A stretch of DNA of 64,000 bases from Maritalea porphyrae (lineage in GTDB: Bacteria; Pseudomonadota; Alphaproteobacteria; Rhizobiales; Devosiaceae): contig NZ_BSNI01000002.1 of NCBI RefSeq assembly GCF_030159895.1, positions 2,072,306-2,136,305 of the forward strand. The letters run 5' to 3'. Under the pieces are notes generated by a model. The model was not told the DNA's origin and did not search any database. It saw nothing but the letters and a program-made list of their open reading frames with translations. Of this stretch, positions 18,782 to 28,000 are shown one piece after another. Made by a program: the position numbers and the translations under genes. How positions within the stretch are numbered: the stretch's first letter is position 1; every line of letters starts with the position of its first letter.

Positions 18782-20422
18782 TCAATTGCCAATTTCAACA
18801 ACACGATCAAACCGTTCAACCAGCGCATCATCGTGGGAAATACACAATAAGGTAAGGTCTTGCTCACCAAGCAATTGGTCCAAAATCAGATCACGTGTGG
18901 CGCTGTCGAGATTGCTCAGCGATTCATCAAATATCACGACATTGTTCATGTGATACAGTGCACGCGCCATCATGATGCGCTTGCGCTCACCACCAGAAAT
19001 GTTGCTGCCGCCCTCACCAATGCTTTCGCCTGATTTAATTCGCTTTAGCATCTGTTTAGACAAACCAGCCTTATCAACTGCCCAAACCAACCTTTCTTCG
19101 TCGGTGTCGCCCAACATAATGTTGTCTGCAATCGACAAATTGAGGATATTCTCGTCCTGGCTCGCATATGTGATTGCCGGATGCACATCAATAAGGTCGA
19201 ACTGCTCGCCATCCAATGTTTCGATAGCGATATTGCCATCGTTGGGCTTGTCTAGCCCAGCGAGAATATCGGCAAAACTTGTTTTGCCTTTGCCACTTGG
19301 ACCACGGAACAACAGTTTTTCGCCAGCTTTCAATGCAAGATCAAACCCGTCAATAACAATGTTCTCGCCACGTTTAATGCGAACATCTTGCGCAGTGATT
19401 TCACCAATATCATTGATCACTGGCTTTTGCATCGCCAATTGATAGTCAGTTTGCCCTTCTTCCAACCGTTCAGACAAACGCTCCGCCGCAACCACATTAT
19501 TACGCAACCGCATGACCCCTCTATTTATTCGACCAATCGGACCGAACATTGAAAAAGACAATGCCATAATGGTTGCCATGTCACCGGCATTTAGCTTTCC
19601 CTGTTGAAGCAAAAAAACAGCGGCTATTAGCATCACGCCCAAGGTGATGCTCGAAATCGCCGCGTTTCCAAATCCCCAAATTTGCTGCAACACTTGCACC
19701 TTGAGTTGCTTTTCTCGCTGATCATCGGCTGAGCCAAAGAAACGGTCCTTAAGTTGATAAGTTGCGCGAAAAACTTGAAAAACTTGCCGGTTTCGTAACT
19801 GGTCTAGCCCTTGTTCTGTCACCTCTTCATCCAGCCTATTGGCGCGGCGAATGGCAGGACGAATGTATTTTTGAACATATAGAAGCCACAAGAAATAGAA
19901 AGCGGAGCCAACAAGCATGATGCCGCACAAAATTGGGTCAAGTGCCGCAAACACCGCCGCAAATCCCATGGCGAGCGCAAATATTGGCAAGGCAATAGAA
20001 TAGACAATCGCTTCAATGGAATCGTGCACTGCTGACAGGCCGCGTGACAACAACTCTATTAATGCACCGGTTCGACTGTCCTTACGCGACACCGAGTGCC
20101 ACATGAGATGCGAAAAGCTAAGTTTGCGCAGCGCCAAAATAAACTTGGTTTGCACGCGATCTGCTAAATGATCACTTACCGCTGAAAACAGTTGGATCAA
20201 CAATTGCACGCCTGCGTAGGTGCAAGCCATTTGGATAAACAGAACAGTTGTCGACGGATCCTCAATCAGTGCCTGTACAAAGTCGCCAAACAGAAACGGC
20301 AAATACACACTCAGCACGCGCTGAGACAGCATAAGGCATACCGCAATCGCCAACATCAATATGTTACGTGGCGCTTTCAGTGTCGATTGAATGAGGTTGT
20401 TGCGAAGGCAATAGTCGAGCAT
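18782..20422 (-). CDS. ABC exporter, fused permease and ATPase, substrate unknown
   Basis: A 546-residue half-transporter: an N-terminal type I exporter membrane domain (six segments in about residues 25-300) and a C-terminal ATPase with Walker A GPSGKGKTS, Q-loop SQDENIL, signature NISGGERKR, Walker B VVIFDESLSNLD and switch His in CISHD. All catalytic elements are intact, so a homodimer could be active. The family contains lipid, peptide and siderophore exporters; nothing in the sequence decides the substrate. The ATG at 20422 has AAGGGG upstream and fits the family better than the GTG at 20482. It is divergent from sitA and shares its 240-base intergenic region. Confidence 0.85.
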   Translation of the reverse strand: MLDYCLRNNLIQSTLKAPRNILMLAIAVCLMLSQRVLSVYLPFLFGDFVQALIEDPSTTVLFIQMACTYAGVQLLIQLFSAVSDHLADRVQTKFILALRKLSFSHLMWHSVSRKDSRTGALIELLSRGLSAVHDSIEAIVYSIALPIFALAMGFAAVFAALDPILCGIMLVGSAFYFLWLLYVQKYIRPAIRRANRLDEEVTEQGLDQLRNRQVFQVFRATYQLKDRFFGSADDQREKQLKVQVLQQIWGFGNAAISSITLGVMLIAAVFLLQQGKLNAGDMATIMALSFSMFGPIGRINRGVMRLRNNVVAAERLSERLEEGQTDYQLAMQKPVINDIGEITAQDVRIKRGENIVIDGFDLALKAGEKLLFRGPSGKGKTSFADILAGLDKPNDGNIAIETLDGEQFDLIDVHPAITYASQDENILNLSIADNIMLGDTDEERLVWAVDKAGLSKQMLKRIKSGESIGEGGSNISGGERKRIMMARALYHMNNVVIFDESLSNLDSATRDLILDQLLGEQDLTLLCISHDDALVERFDRVVEIGN

Positions 20423-20568
20423 GTGGCCCCTTTGGCGTAATAAGGTCGACTTTGTGAAATACGGTCTTGTGAAACTGCGCACCAGTCGGGTCGCCGATTA
20501 TGCAGTTTGAAGAAATCCATTCAAGTTAGAACTACGAATACTTCTTGCTGCCGTCACTAGGAACCTTT

Positions 20569-20610
20569 TTGCAAACCATTCGCAATAAAGTTGTTGCAAG
20601 TGATTTGCAA
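20569..20610 (+). promoter_or_regulatory. Two putative Mur/Fur-type operators before sitA
   Basis: TTGCAA-ACCAT-TCGCAA (20569-20585) and TTGCAA-GTGAT-TTGCAA (20594-20610) are two dyads of the same design, starting 25 bases apart and 53 bases before the sitA ATG. Half-sites of the TGCAA type occur in boxes bound by the alphaproteobacterial Fur-family manganese regulator Mur, which represses sitABCD with Mn2+. Assignment to Mur is inference. Confidence 0.55.
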
Positions 20611-20662
20611 TTGCACTACTGATTTCAGTCAACGAGATTTAGTTCAGTTGACGGGGACATTC

Positions 20663-21559
20663 ATGAAATTCAAAAAGCCAGTTTTCGCTGCGGCTCTAAT
20701 TGTGGCCAGTGCGTTTTCACTTGCGACCACGCCGGCACTTGCCAAGTTCAAAGCCGTAACAACCTTCACAATCATTGCTGATATGGCACAGAACGTTGCA
20801 GGCGATGCCGCTATTGTAGAATCCATCACCAAACCGGGCGCTGAGATCCACAATTACCAACCTACGCCTCGTGATATCATCCGCGCGCAAGATGCAGACT
20901 TGATCTTGTGGAACGGCTTAAATTTAGAGCTGTGGTTTGAAAAGTTCTTCCGCAATCTAAAAGATGTCCCGAGCGCCACACTGACCGACGGAATTGAGCC
21001 GATGGGTATTGCGAACGGTCCTTACACTGGCAAGCCAAATCCCCATGCGTGGATGTCACCAAGCGATGCGTTGATCTATGTTGACAATATTGCCAAGGCG
21101 TTTGCTGAGCATGATCCAGAAAATGCTGACACATATTATGCAAATGCCGAAAGCTATAAGGCCGAAATTACTGCTGTTGTTGAGCCTATTCGCGCGGTTA
21201 TCAATTCAATTCCAGAGGAGCAACGCTGGTTGGTTTCATCAGAAGGTGCATTCAGCTATCTCGCTCGTGATTTTGGCTTGAAAGAGCTCTATTTGTGGCC
21301 AATCAACGCCGATCAACAGGGCACACCGCAACAGGTGCGCAATGTGATTGACCAAGTGCGCGCCAACAATATCAAAGCTGTTTTCTCCGAAAGCACCATT
21401 TCGCCAGCACCAGCGCAACAAGTTGCGCGTGAAACAGACGCAGAGTACGCTGGTGTTCTCTACGTTGACTCGCTAACGGACGAAAACGGCGAAGTACCAA
21501 CCTTTATCGATCTATTGCGGGTAACCTCGCAAACCATTGCAGATGGGCTTTCACAATGA
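20663..21559 (+). CDS. sitA: Manganese/iron ABC transporter, substrate-binding protein
   Basis: A 298-residue cluster A-I periplasmic metal-binding protein. A signal peptide ([16 protein letters not shown]..., cleaved after PALA near residue 27) precedes the mature chain. The expected metal ligands can be placed: His63 in AEIHNYQP, His128 in NPHAWMSP, Glu194 in [15 protein letters not shown] and an Asp in the C-terminal lobe ([10 protein letters not shown]). The phrases [23 protein letters not shown] and the short loop without a His-rich stretch favour the Mn/Fe SitA/YfeA group over zinc ZnuA. ATG at 20663 with GGGGA upstream replaces the upstream frame start. First gene of a four-gene overlapping operon. 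Confidence 0.92.
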   Translation: MKFKKPVFAAALIVASAFSLATTPALAKFKAVTTFTIIADMAQNVAGDAAIVESITKPGAEIHNYQPTPRDIIRAQDADLILWNGLNLELWFEKFFRNLKDVPSATLTDGIEPMGIANGPYTGKPNPHAWMSPSDALIYVDNIAKAFAEHDPENADTYYANAESYKAEITAVVEPIRAVINSIPEEQRWLVSSEGAFSYLARDFGLKELYLWPINADQQGTPQQVRNVIDQVRANNIKAVFSESTISPAPAQQVARETDAEYAGVLYVDSLTDENGEVPTFIDLLRVTSQTIADGLSQ

Positions 21560-22461
21560 ATGATATGACCGGGGCGAAAGAAACTTTCGCCCCAAATTCC
21601 GGCCTAAGCGTTGCAAATGTGACCGTGACATACCGTAACGGACACACCGCCATTCGGGATGCGTCATTCCAGTTGCCACGCGGCACCATTTGCGCCCTTG
21701 TGGGCGTTAATGGCAGCGGTAAATCAACATTGTTCAAGTCGATTATGGGATTTGCACCGGTCACAGATGGTGATGTGCAAATCCTCAATCGGCCTGTACG
21801 CGAAGTGCTCAAAGAAAACCTTGTTGCCTATGTGCCGCAAACCGAAGATGTGGATTGGAATTTCCCAGTTCTGGTCGAAGATGTGGTGATGATGGGGCGC
21901 TATGGCCATATGGGCTTTTTTCGCCGCCCCCGCCAAATCGACAAGGATAAAGTCACTGAGGCGCTTGAACGCGTGAATATGCGTGGCTACCGACATCGCC
22001 AAATCGGTGAATTGTCTGGCGGCCAAAAGAAACGCGTTTTCCTGGCGCGCGCACTTGCCCAAGAAGGCGAAGTAATTCTGCTGGATGAACCGTTCACCGG
22101 CGTTGATGTAAAAACCGAAGATACAATAATCGCCCTGCTCCGCGCCCTGCGCGACGAAGGCAAGGTAATTCTGGTATCCACTCACAATCTTGGCTCTGTC
22201 CCTGAGTTTTGCGACCGCACCGTGTTGGTTAAAGGCACCGTGTTGGCATATGGCCACACGCAAGAAGTGTTCACCCAAGACAATTTGGAAAAAGCATTTG
22301 GTGGCGTATTGCGGCACTTTGTGTTTGGCGGCACAGATCTGCATGACGATGAAGATGCACGTCATATCGCAGTGATCACTGACGACGAGCGGCCATTAGT
22401 GATGTACGGCGACAAAGACAATATGGAACATCGGCGCAGCGGAACCAATGACGATGATTGA
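21556..22461 (+). CDS. sitB: Manganese/iron ABC transporter, ATP-binding protein
   Basis: A 301-residue cytoplasmic ATPase of the metal importer. Walker [10 protein letters not shown] (50-58), Q-loop VPQTEDVDW, signature LSGGQKKR, Walker [13 protein letters not shown] and switch STHN are complete. The final 50 residues, rich in Asp, Glu and His, extend past the usual ATPase core; such tails are common in SitB. The start overlaps the sitA stop by 4 bases (ATGA). Confidence 0.95.
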   Translation: MNDMTGAKETFAPNSGLSVANVTVTYRNGHTAIRDASFQLPRGTICALVGVNGSGKSTLFKSIMGFAPVTDGDVQILNRPVREVLKENLVAYVPQTEDVDWNFPVLVEDVVMMGRYGHMGFFRRPRQIDKDKVTEALERVNMRGYRHRQIGELSGGQKKRVFLARALAQEGEVILLDEPFTGVDVKTEDTIIALLRALRDEGKVILVSTHNLGSVPEFCDRTVLVKGTVLAYGHTQEVFTQDNLEKAFGGVLRHFVFGGTDLHDDEDARHIAVITDDERPLVMYGDKDNMEHRRSGTNDDD

Positions 22462-23314
22462 TCTTCTGCTCGAGCCATTATCCTATGGTTATATGCGCAA
22501 CGCCATTTGGGTTAGTGCGCTTGTTGGCGGCGTTTGCGCGTTCCTTTCGGCTTACCTTATGCTCAAAGGCTGGTCGCTGATTGGCGATGCACTTTCTCAC
22601 TCAATCGTGCCCGGAGTTGCGGGCGCCTATATGTTGGGCCTGCCATTTTCCGTCGGTGCATTCTTCTCTGGCGCCCTCGCCTCTGCATCCATGCTGTTTC
22701 TTAATCAGCGCACCAAATTGCGCGAAGATGCAATCATCGGGCTGATCTTTACGTCCTTTTTTGGCCTCGGCTTGTTCATGGTTTCCCTGTCTCCCACTTC
22801 GGTGAACATTCAAACCATTGTGCTTGGCAACATCCTTGCGGTGACGCCAGCGGACACTGTGCAGTTGGTGATTATCTCTGTGATTTCACTGTTCATATTG
22901 CTCGCCAAGTGGAAAGATCTCATGATCACCTTCTTTGACGAAGCACATGCGCGCTCGATCGGCATCAACCCAACAGCTCTGAAAATATTGTTCTTCACGC
23001 TGTTAAGCGCCTGCACGGTAGCGGCATTGCAAACGGTTGGGGCATTTTTGGTGATCGCAATGGTGGTAACCCCAGGCGCCACCGCCTATTTGCTGACAGA
23101 CCGCTTTCCGCGTCTAATTATGGTCAGCGTCGCCATTGGCACGCTTAGTGCGCTCATTGGAGCATATGCCAGCTATTTCTTGGATGGCGCAACGGGCGGT
23201 ATCATCGTGGTGCTGCAAACTATTACCTTCCTTACAGCTTTCGTTTTTGCCCCAAAACACGGCATGCTGGCGCAGCGGGCGCGACGCAATCAGGAACCGG
23301 AGGCAACATCATGA
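22448..23314 (+). CDS. sitC: Manganese/iron ABC transporter, permease 1
   Basis: A 288-residue polytopic membrane protein of the ABC-3 permease family with about eight hydrophobic segments. Family markers are [19 protein letters not shown] near the N-terminus and the conserved [23 protein letters not shown] near the C-terminus. With SitD it forms the membrane channel. The start overlaps sitB by 14 bases (ATG at 22448, or 22454), indicating coupled translation. Confidence 0.94.
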   Translation: MTMIDLLLEPLSYGYMRNAIWVSALVGGVCAFLSAYLMLKGWSLIGDALSHSIVPGVAGAYMLGLPFSVGAFFSGALASASMLFLNQRTKLREDAIIGLIFTSFFGLGLFMVSLSPTSVNIQTIVLGNILAVTPADTVQLVIISVISLFILLAKWKDLMITFFDEAHARSIGINPTALKILFFTLLSACTVAALQTVGAFLVIAMVVTPGATAYLLTDRFPRLIMVSVAIGTLSALIGAYASYFLDGATGGIIVVLQTITFLTAFVFAPKHGMLAQRARRNQEPEATS

Positions 23315-24165
23315 TGGAATTCATCGATGTGGCACTTCAGCCATTCCAATTCGAATTCATGCGCAACGCCTTCATCATCTCAGTTTTGGTATCCATACCG
23401 GCGGCGCTCCTATCTTGTTTTTTGGTCTTAAAGGGCTGGAGCCTTATGGGTGATGCCATCTCCCACGCTGTTCTACCGGGCGTCGTTTTGGCATATATCG
23501 CGGGCATTCCCCTCGCCATTGGCGCTTTCCTTGCTGGTATGACATGCGCCATATCTACTGGATTTTTTACCGAAAACTCTCGGGTCAAAGAAGATACGAT
23601 AATGGGCGTTGTTTTCTCAGGCATGTTTGGCTTTGGCATCGTGCTTTATACGAAAATCGAAACAGACGTGCATTTGGACCATATCCTTTTCGGTGACATG
23701 CTCGGCGTTGGCTATGGAGACATCATTGAAACTGGCCTCATCTCGCTGTTCATCGCAGGCGCAATTGCCTTCAAGTGGCGCGATTTGCTGCTCTACATTT
23801 TCGATCCACAGCACGCTAGCGCAATTGGCTTACCTGTTCGGCTTTTGCATTACGGGCTACTTGCCATCATTTCACTCAGTGTCGTAGCAGCCCTCAAAGC
23901 AGTCGGCATTATTCTGGCGATCGCATTGCTTGTCGCCCCCGGTGCCATTGCATACCTGATCACCCGTCGAATTGGTGAAATGCTCATATGGGCTGTTGGC
24001 TTATCTATCAGCTCCGCATTCTTTGGCGTGTATCTTTCATTCTTCATAGACAGCGCACCTGCACCCACAATTGTATTGTTGATGACTATTCTGTTCATTA
24101 TTGCGTTTTTCTTGTCACCAAATGCGAAAAAGCTATCTGGTGCAGAACTCAACGCAACAAACTAG
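23311..24165 (+). CDS. sitD: Manganese/iron ABC transporter, permease 2
   Basis: A 284-residue paralogue of SitC in the ABC-3 permease family, with VLKGWSLMGDAISHAVLPG and VGIILAIALLVAPGAIAYL as the matching motifs and about eight membrane segments. The pair SitC/SitD, two different permeases, is typical of sitABCD/yfeABCD and unlike znuB, which is single. The start overlaps the sitC stop (ATGA). A strong terminator follows the gene. Confidence 0.94.
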   Translation: MMEFIDVALQPFQFEFMRNAFIISVLVSIPAALLSCFLVLKGWSLMGDAISHAVLPGVVLAYIAGIPLAIGAFLAGMTCAISTGFFTENSRVKEDTIMGVVFSGMFGFGIVLYTKIETDVHLDHILFGDMLGVGYGDIIETGLISLFIAGAIAFKWRDLLLYIFDPQHASAIGLPVRLLHYGLLAIISLSVVAALKAVGIILAIALLVAPGAIAYLITRRIGEMLIWAVGLSISSAFFGVYLSFFIDSAPAPTIVLLMTILFIIAFFLSPNAKKLSGAELNATN

Positions 24166-24170
24166 ACATA

Positions 24171-24204
24171 AAAAAAGGGGCGGTGCCCAATGGACCGCCC
24201 CTTT
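24171..24204 (+). terminator. Terminator of the sit operon
   Basis: GGGGCGG (24177-24183) pairs with CCGCCCC (24194-24200), flanked by A residues and a short T run. It can act in both directions and also lies just past the DUF1127 gene on the minus strand. Confidence 0.88.
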
Positions 24205-24213
24205 ACGGTTTGA

Positions 24214-24411
24214 TTACCGCAAATTATGCCTGTCTTGTACATGATCTAATCCGATATCCTTGCGAATGTGAGGACTTAGATCCCCCGCATTCATGTATAG
24301 GGCACGAATTTCTCTTTGTTTTCGACGTGCCTCCAGATTGTTCAACAAAAATTGGACAACCCGGCCTAATCGCTCGAAATATTGCTCTGATAATGCATGT
24401 TGTTTTTTCAT
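24214..24411 (-). CDS. DUF1127 family small protein
   Basis: A 65-residue basic protein with the DUF1127 pattern in its second half: ARRKQREIRALYMNAGDL then IRKDIGL, where family members carry an Arg-rich helix followed by a DIGL motif. Short DUF1127 proteins in Alphaproteobacteria have been linked to RNA metabolism and to phosphate or stress responses, but the role of this one is unknown. It converges on the sit operon across a shared terminator. Confidence 0.75.
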   Translation of the reverse strand: MKKQHALSEQYFERLGRVVQFLLNNLEARRKQREIRALYMNAGDLSPHIRKDIGLDHVQDRHNLR

Positions 24412-24849
24412 GTGTCATTGCTCGGCAAAAACCAATTAAGGCTCCGCCGCTCCTAAAATTTGGATACGTAAATGCCAAATCCAACGCACGACAAATGTCA
24501 CGCGAAGCTATGGCGATGATGTAAGTTGATTGAACGGCGAAAACGCTGATCAAAAAGGTGAATATTAGAGCCTACAACGCTGCAGCAAGGACGCCGCATG
24601 TAGGATCGGTTGCGCTAGTGTTAAACTGGCAAACGAGTTGCCAGAAGCGTTTCGATGAATGTGTACATATTAAAACCTCCTTGGCGTTGCGGCTGGCGAG
24701 ACCAGCCTGAGTAAAAGACAATCGTCCAATACCCCTCGATCTACCCCAATACAATCAAAAAATGAGACAATTTGGCACACCAACGCGAATTGTTGCAATT
24801 TGAACACAGGCTTAGCAAAGCCCCGGTTTCCCTGAACTTCAGCCACCAC
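24412..24849. other. Intergenic region between DUF1127 and lexA
   Basis: About 440 bases without a conventional gene. It contains a 15-codon minus-strand ORF with an excellent ribosome site and flanking hairpins (24621-24707, listed separately). Longer open frames here lack ribosome sites and familiar sequence. Confidence 0.6.
24621..24668 (-). CDS. Possible 15-residue leader or small ORF
   Basis: The minus strand reads AAGGAGG, 7 bases, then ATG and 14 further codons to TAA, giving MYTFIETLLATRLPV. The end of the ORF lies in a perfect hairpin (CTGGCAA/TTGCCAG, 24626-24644), and a second perfect hairpin (GGCTGG/CCAGCC, 24691-24707) precedes the ribosome site. Together these look like a leader with regulated structure, or a small RNA gene. 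The next gene downstream is DUF1127, 209 bases on. No stacked codons for a single amino acid are present, so simple amino-acid attenuation is not indicated. No homologue is known to me. Confidence 0.35.
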   Translation of the reverse strand: MYTFIETLLATRLPV

Positions 24850-24894
24850 TTGCGGAACATATAAAGAACAGCTATAGTTGTTCAACATTTGTTC
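24850..24894 (+). promoter_or_regulatory. lexA promoter with two LexA boxes
   Basis: TTGCGG (24850-24855) and TATAGT (24873-24878), 17 bases apart, form a promoter. A perfect GAAC-N7-GAAC (24855-24869) fills the spacer and a perfect GTTC-N7-GTTC (24880-24894) follows the -10. This direct repeat is the established LexA box of Alphaproteobacteria, so lexA is predicted to repress itself through two oppositely oriented sites. Confidence 0.88.
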
Positions 24895-24925
24895 CGATTC
24901 TATTCAGGCTGCAAAGGACTTCAAA

Positions 24926-25642
24926 ATGTTGACCCGTAAGCAACATGAACTGCTCATGTTTATTCACGAGCGTATGAAGGAAAGTGGCGTCCCACCTTCA
25001 TTTGATGAGATGAAGGATGCGCTGGATTTGAAATCGAAATCCGGCATTCACCGCCTTATCACAGCTCTTGAAGAGCGCGGCTTTATTCGGCGTCTACCCA
25101 ACAGGGCGCGCGCAATGGAAGTCGTTCGTTTGCCAGACAGTATGAACCCATCTTTGGGTGGTAAGAAGTCCAAGTTTGAACCAAGCGTTATTGAGGGCGA
25201 TCTGGGCCGTGCCCCTGCCCCAACAGCATCACCACAATCGATTGATGATGGTGCAAATGCGCCAGTCGCCATTCCGGTTATGGGTCGCATTGCTGCGGGT
25301 GTGCCAATTGAAGCTATTCAAACACAAAGTCACACAATTTCAGTGCCACCCGAAATGTTGGCTGGCGGCGAACACTATGCGCTTGAAGTGCGCGGCGACT
25401 CTATGATTGACGCTGGAATTTTTGACGGTGACACGGTGTTGATCAAAAAGCAGGTTACAGCTGCTAACGGCGAGATTGTTGTGGCACTTGTGGATGGCGA
25501 AGAAGCAACATTGAAGCGGTTGCGCAAGAAAGGCCAATCTGTTGCGCTTGAAGCTGCAAACCCTGCATATGAAACAAGAATTTTCGGCCCTGACCAAGTG
25601 GCGGTTCAAGGTCGATTGGTTGGTTTATTTCGCAAGTACTGA
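24926..25642 (+). CDS. lexA: SOS repressor LexA
   Basis: A 238-residue repressor and self-cleaving serine peptidase. The N-terminal winged helix-turn-helix begins [17 protein letters not shown]; the C-terminal S24 domain has the cleavage site Ala124-Gly125 (in GRIAAGVP), the catalytic Ser159 in RGDSMIDAG and Lys197 in EATLKRL. RecA filaments trigger cleavage and release of the SOS genes. ATG at 24926 has AAAGGA upstream and replaces an earlier in-frame TTG. The long Pro/Ala/Ser linker is typical of the alpha class. Confidence 0.97.
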   Translation: MLTRKQHELLMFIHERMKESGVPPSFDEMKDALDLKSKSGIHRLITALEERGFIRRLPNRARAMEVVRLPDSMNPSLGGKKSKFEPSVIEGDLGRAPAPTASPQSIDDGANAPVAIPVMGRIAAGVPIEAIQTQSHTISVPPEMLAGGEHYALEVRGDSMIDAGIFDGDTVLIKKQVTAANGEIVVALVDGEEATLKRLRKKGQSVALEAANPAYETRIFGPDQVAVQGRLVGLFRKY

Positions 25643-25688
25643 CCCCGTTAGGGCAATGCGCTCTAACTATCCCCGATTGCGAACACTT

Positions 25689-25722
25689 GGCCCGGCAGCC
25701 TTTGGTTGACCGGGTCTTTTTT
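25689..25722 (+). terminator. Terminator of lexA
   Basis: GGCCCGG (25689-25695) pairs with CCGGGTC (25710-25716) with one G-T pair and a 14-base loop, followed by six T residues. It ends shortly before the 3' end of the converging comEC. Confidence 0.85.
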
Positions 25723-25745
25723 GCAGCCACTATTTGCCAATCTGC

Positions 25746-27872
25746 CTAGGGACGCCAAGGGCGCAAATAGTCATCAACGGCCCAAATCACACGATATGTA
25801 CCATCTTTGTTTTCAAAAACCGTTGCAACACCACGGCGGTCCAACTCTCGTTGCGTTATCACCAGAGTATGGTCACAGTTCATCTCTCGGCGTTGCCGCA
25901 CAATTATAATGTCTGCACGGCCGCACTCCTCATACAACGCGGCGCTGTCCTTAACGACTGAGATCAATTGATCGCCAATTATTGCACTGCAACCAGATTT
26001 ATCGCATTGCCCTAGCACTTCATCATCCAGGAGTGACGCGCCGAACCGCTCCGCCCACGCACGTGTCGTAAAACTGCGAGATCTGCGGCCCAATTGCGCA
26101 TAACTGTCCGAAACACGAACAATCACAGCTTGCGTGCTGTCGGAGATCACAAAAGCCGGCAATGTCGCCTTGCCCAATAACAATAGCGCCCCAAAGAAAA
26201 TGGCGGGCGCCACAAATTTGATCTTACCTCGGAAGAATGCCAACCAAGCAAGCGCAACACCACTTGCCGGTAGCACCCAGCTCGCGAGCAACGGTGTTTG
26301 CGTATATTCAGCGCTCAGCGCGGAAATCTCATTGGCGACACGAACAATCAAGTCGATGCCCAACCCCATGCTGAGCAGAAAAGGCCCTTCTAGCCCCAAA
26401 GGCATCAAGAGAACAGCAGCAAGCCCGGCGGGCAGTACAAAGAAGCCCACAATGGGCACAACGATCAAGTTGCCAACGAGCCCTAATGGGGCAAATTGCT
26501 GGAAATGCGCAGCAGCAATTGGTGCGGTGACAAGTCCGGCAATCAAACTGGTCAATGCTAATCCGCCAAATAATCTCGCAATGAATGGCATTTGCAGCGT
26601 GTTTCGCCCCAGAAATGCATAAACGGCAACAAGGCCAACCACAGCCGCAAAGGACAATTGAAAACCAGGCTTAAACACTTCGTCTGGAAACAGAACAATC
26701 ATCACAATAGCAGCCAGAGCCACATTGCGCATCGTTATTGCACGTCGCCCCACCAATATGGCAGCAAATGCCAACAGCAACATCTACGTTGCCCTCTGGG
26801 TCGCTAAATTTCCACCCGAAATCATCAAATAACCAACAGCCACAACCATGGCACCAATTGCCGCGATTGGTTTGACGAGGCCGTCGCGGCGCGCAAATTG
26901 AACAACAATGAACCGGATAAGAAAGAAAACCGAGCCAACCACCAGCGTCAAATGCAGACCTGAAATCGCCAGAACGTGGGCCAACCCTGCATTGGCAATG
27001 CTCTCGCGCAGCGCGTCTTCAATGCCAGACTGATCTCCAATGATAAGAGCCCGCGCGATCCCTTCCTGCTGCGCCGACAAATAAACGGCGAGCCGATCAC
27101 CAATTTGCCAGCGAAGTTGATCAACGCTGCGAAACAAGGAGAAATCTTGATTTGGTATAAATTGCAGGGGGGCAAGCGAACTCGCATAGCCGCCAATACC
27201 GTCAAAAAAACCATGAAACTGTGAATCGTAACTTTTGGGATAAACCGGTTTGGGTAACGGCAATATTCGTGCACGAACCACAACTTGATCACCTACCCCT
27301 ACTGTAAGTTCTTCAGGCAAGTGCTCAGGCTTGATGGTGAGGCGCAATCCAGCGACACCACTTAACTTGCTATCGCCACTTGGCTGCGCAATTTCAAGGC
27401 GCAAATGTCCTGAAGCATTGTTGGATTTCGAAACGACTTCCCCTTTTAGCTGATCGACCGCAAAGGGGTAAGACACAAGCTTTGTGCCGTAAAAATGCGC
27501 TGAACCCGCAATTAAACAGAACCCAAGCCACACTGAGGTAACCAAACCCGGCAACTGCCAGGATTGCCCTCGGCTCGTTTGCCATAGTGTAATCGCTGCA
27601 AGCACGACCAAAACGCACAGGCTGGCCCAAATATTGGGCTCAATGGCAACCCAGCGATAAATCGAAATGCCAAAAATCAATGCAAAAGGGACAAGTACCA
27701 CATATTGGCGATGATAAAGCGCGTCCGAAATACTCTGCTCGAGTGGCGCAAACTCAATTCTTTGAGAGGGCCCTCCTGAGGTCCCTTTTTTGCGCACAAC
27801 TTTCGGCACGCCCCTTTTGGGAGGCGGTTTAGTATCGCTTTTAAGTATCGTTTCGCTATCGAAAGCGGCCAT
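25746..27872 (-). pseudogene. comEC: ComEC/Rec2 family DNA-uptake channel, interrupted by an in-frame amber codon
   Basis: Full-length ComEC sequence split in two without loss of frame. The first part (27872-26784, 362 codons) has the N-terminal membrane segments, an OB-like soluble domain and the competence motif AISGLHLTLV, ending SGGNLATQRAT. A TAG codon follows at 26786-26784, and the very next codon is ATG (26783), from which the second part (345 residues, MLLLAFAAILVGRRAITMRN...) continues the same competence domain and the degenerate C-terminal metallo-beta-lactamase-like domain. In relatives the TAG position holds a hydrophobic residue. It may be a real nonsense mutation, a read error, or a TAG-ATG restart that yields two chains. 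ComEC carries single-stranded DNA across the inner membrane; if cut here the channel would probably not form. Confidence 0.85.
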
Positions 27873-28000
27873 ATGCGTGGCCCTATCTTGCGCAATATTC
27901 CGCTTATGTTACACATGCCATCAAAATTCGCCAAATTCGCGTTGTTTGCGCATTCTGGACTTGGCGAAGTTCCTCTTTTGACAAATTCGAGAACGTCCAC

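Noticed and set aside
20663-24165. Zinc importer znuABC
   Set aside because: There are two distinct permeases, no His-rich loop in the binding protein and SitA-like ligand spacing, so a Mn/Fe sit operon is more likely.
26134-26622. Plus-strand open frame (162 codons) opposite comEC
   Set aside because: Antisense shadow without ribosome site; the minus strand has clear ComEC similarity here.
26700-26900. Frameshift in comEC
   Set aside because: Both halves are in the same frame with no missing residues; the lesion is a single in-frame TAG.
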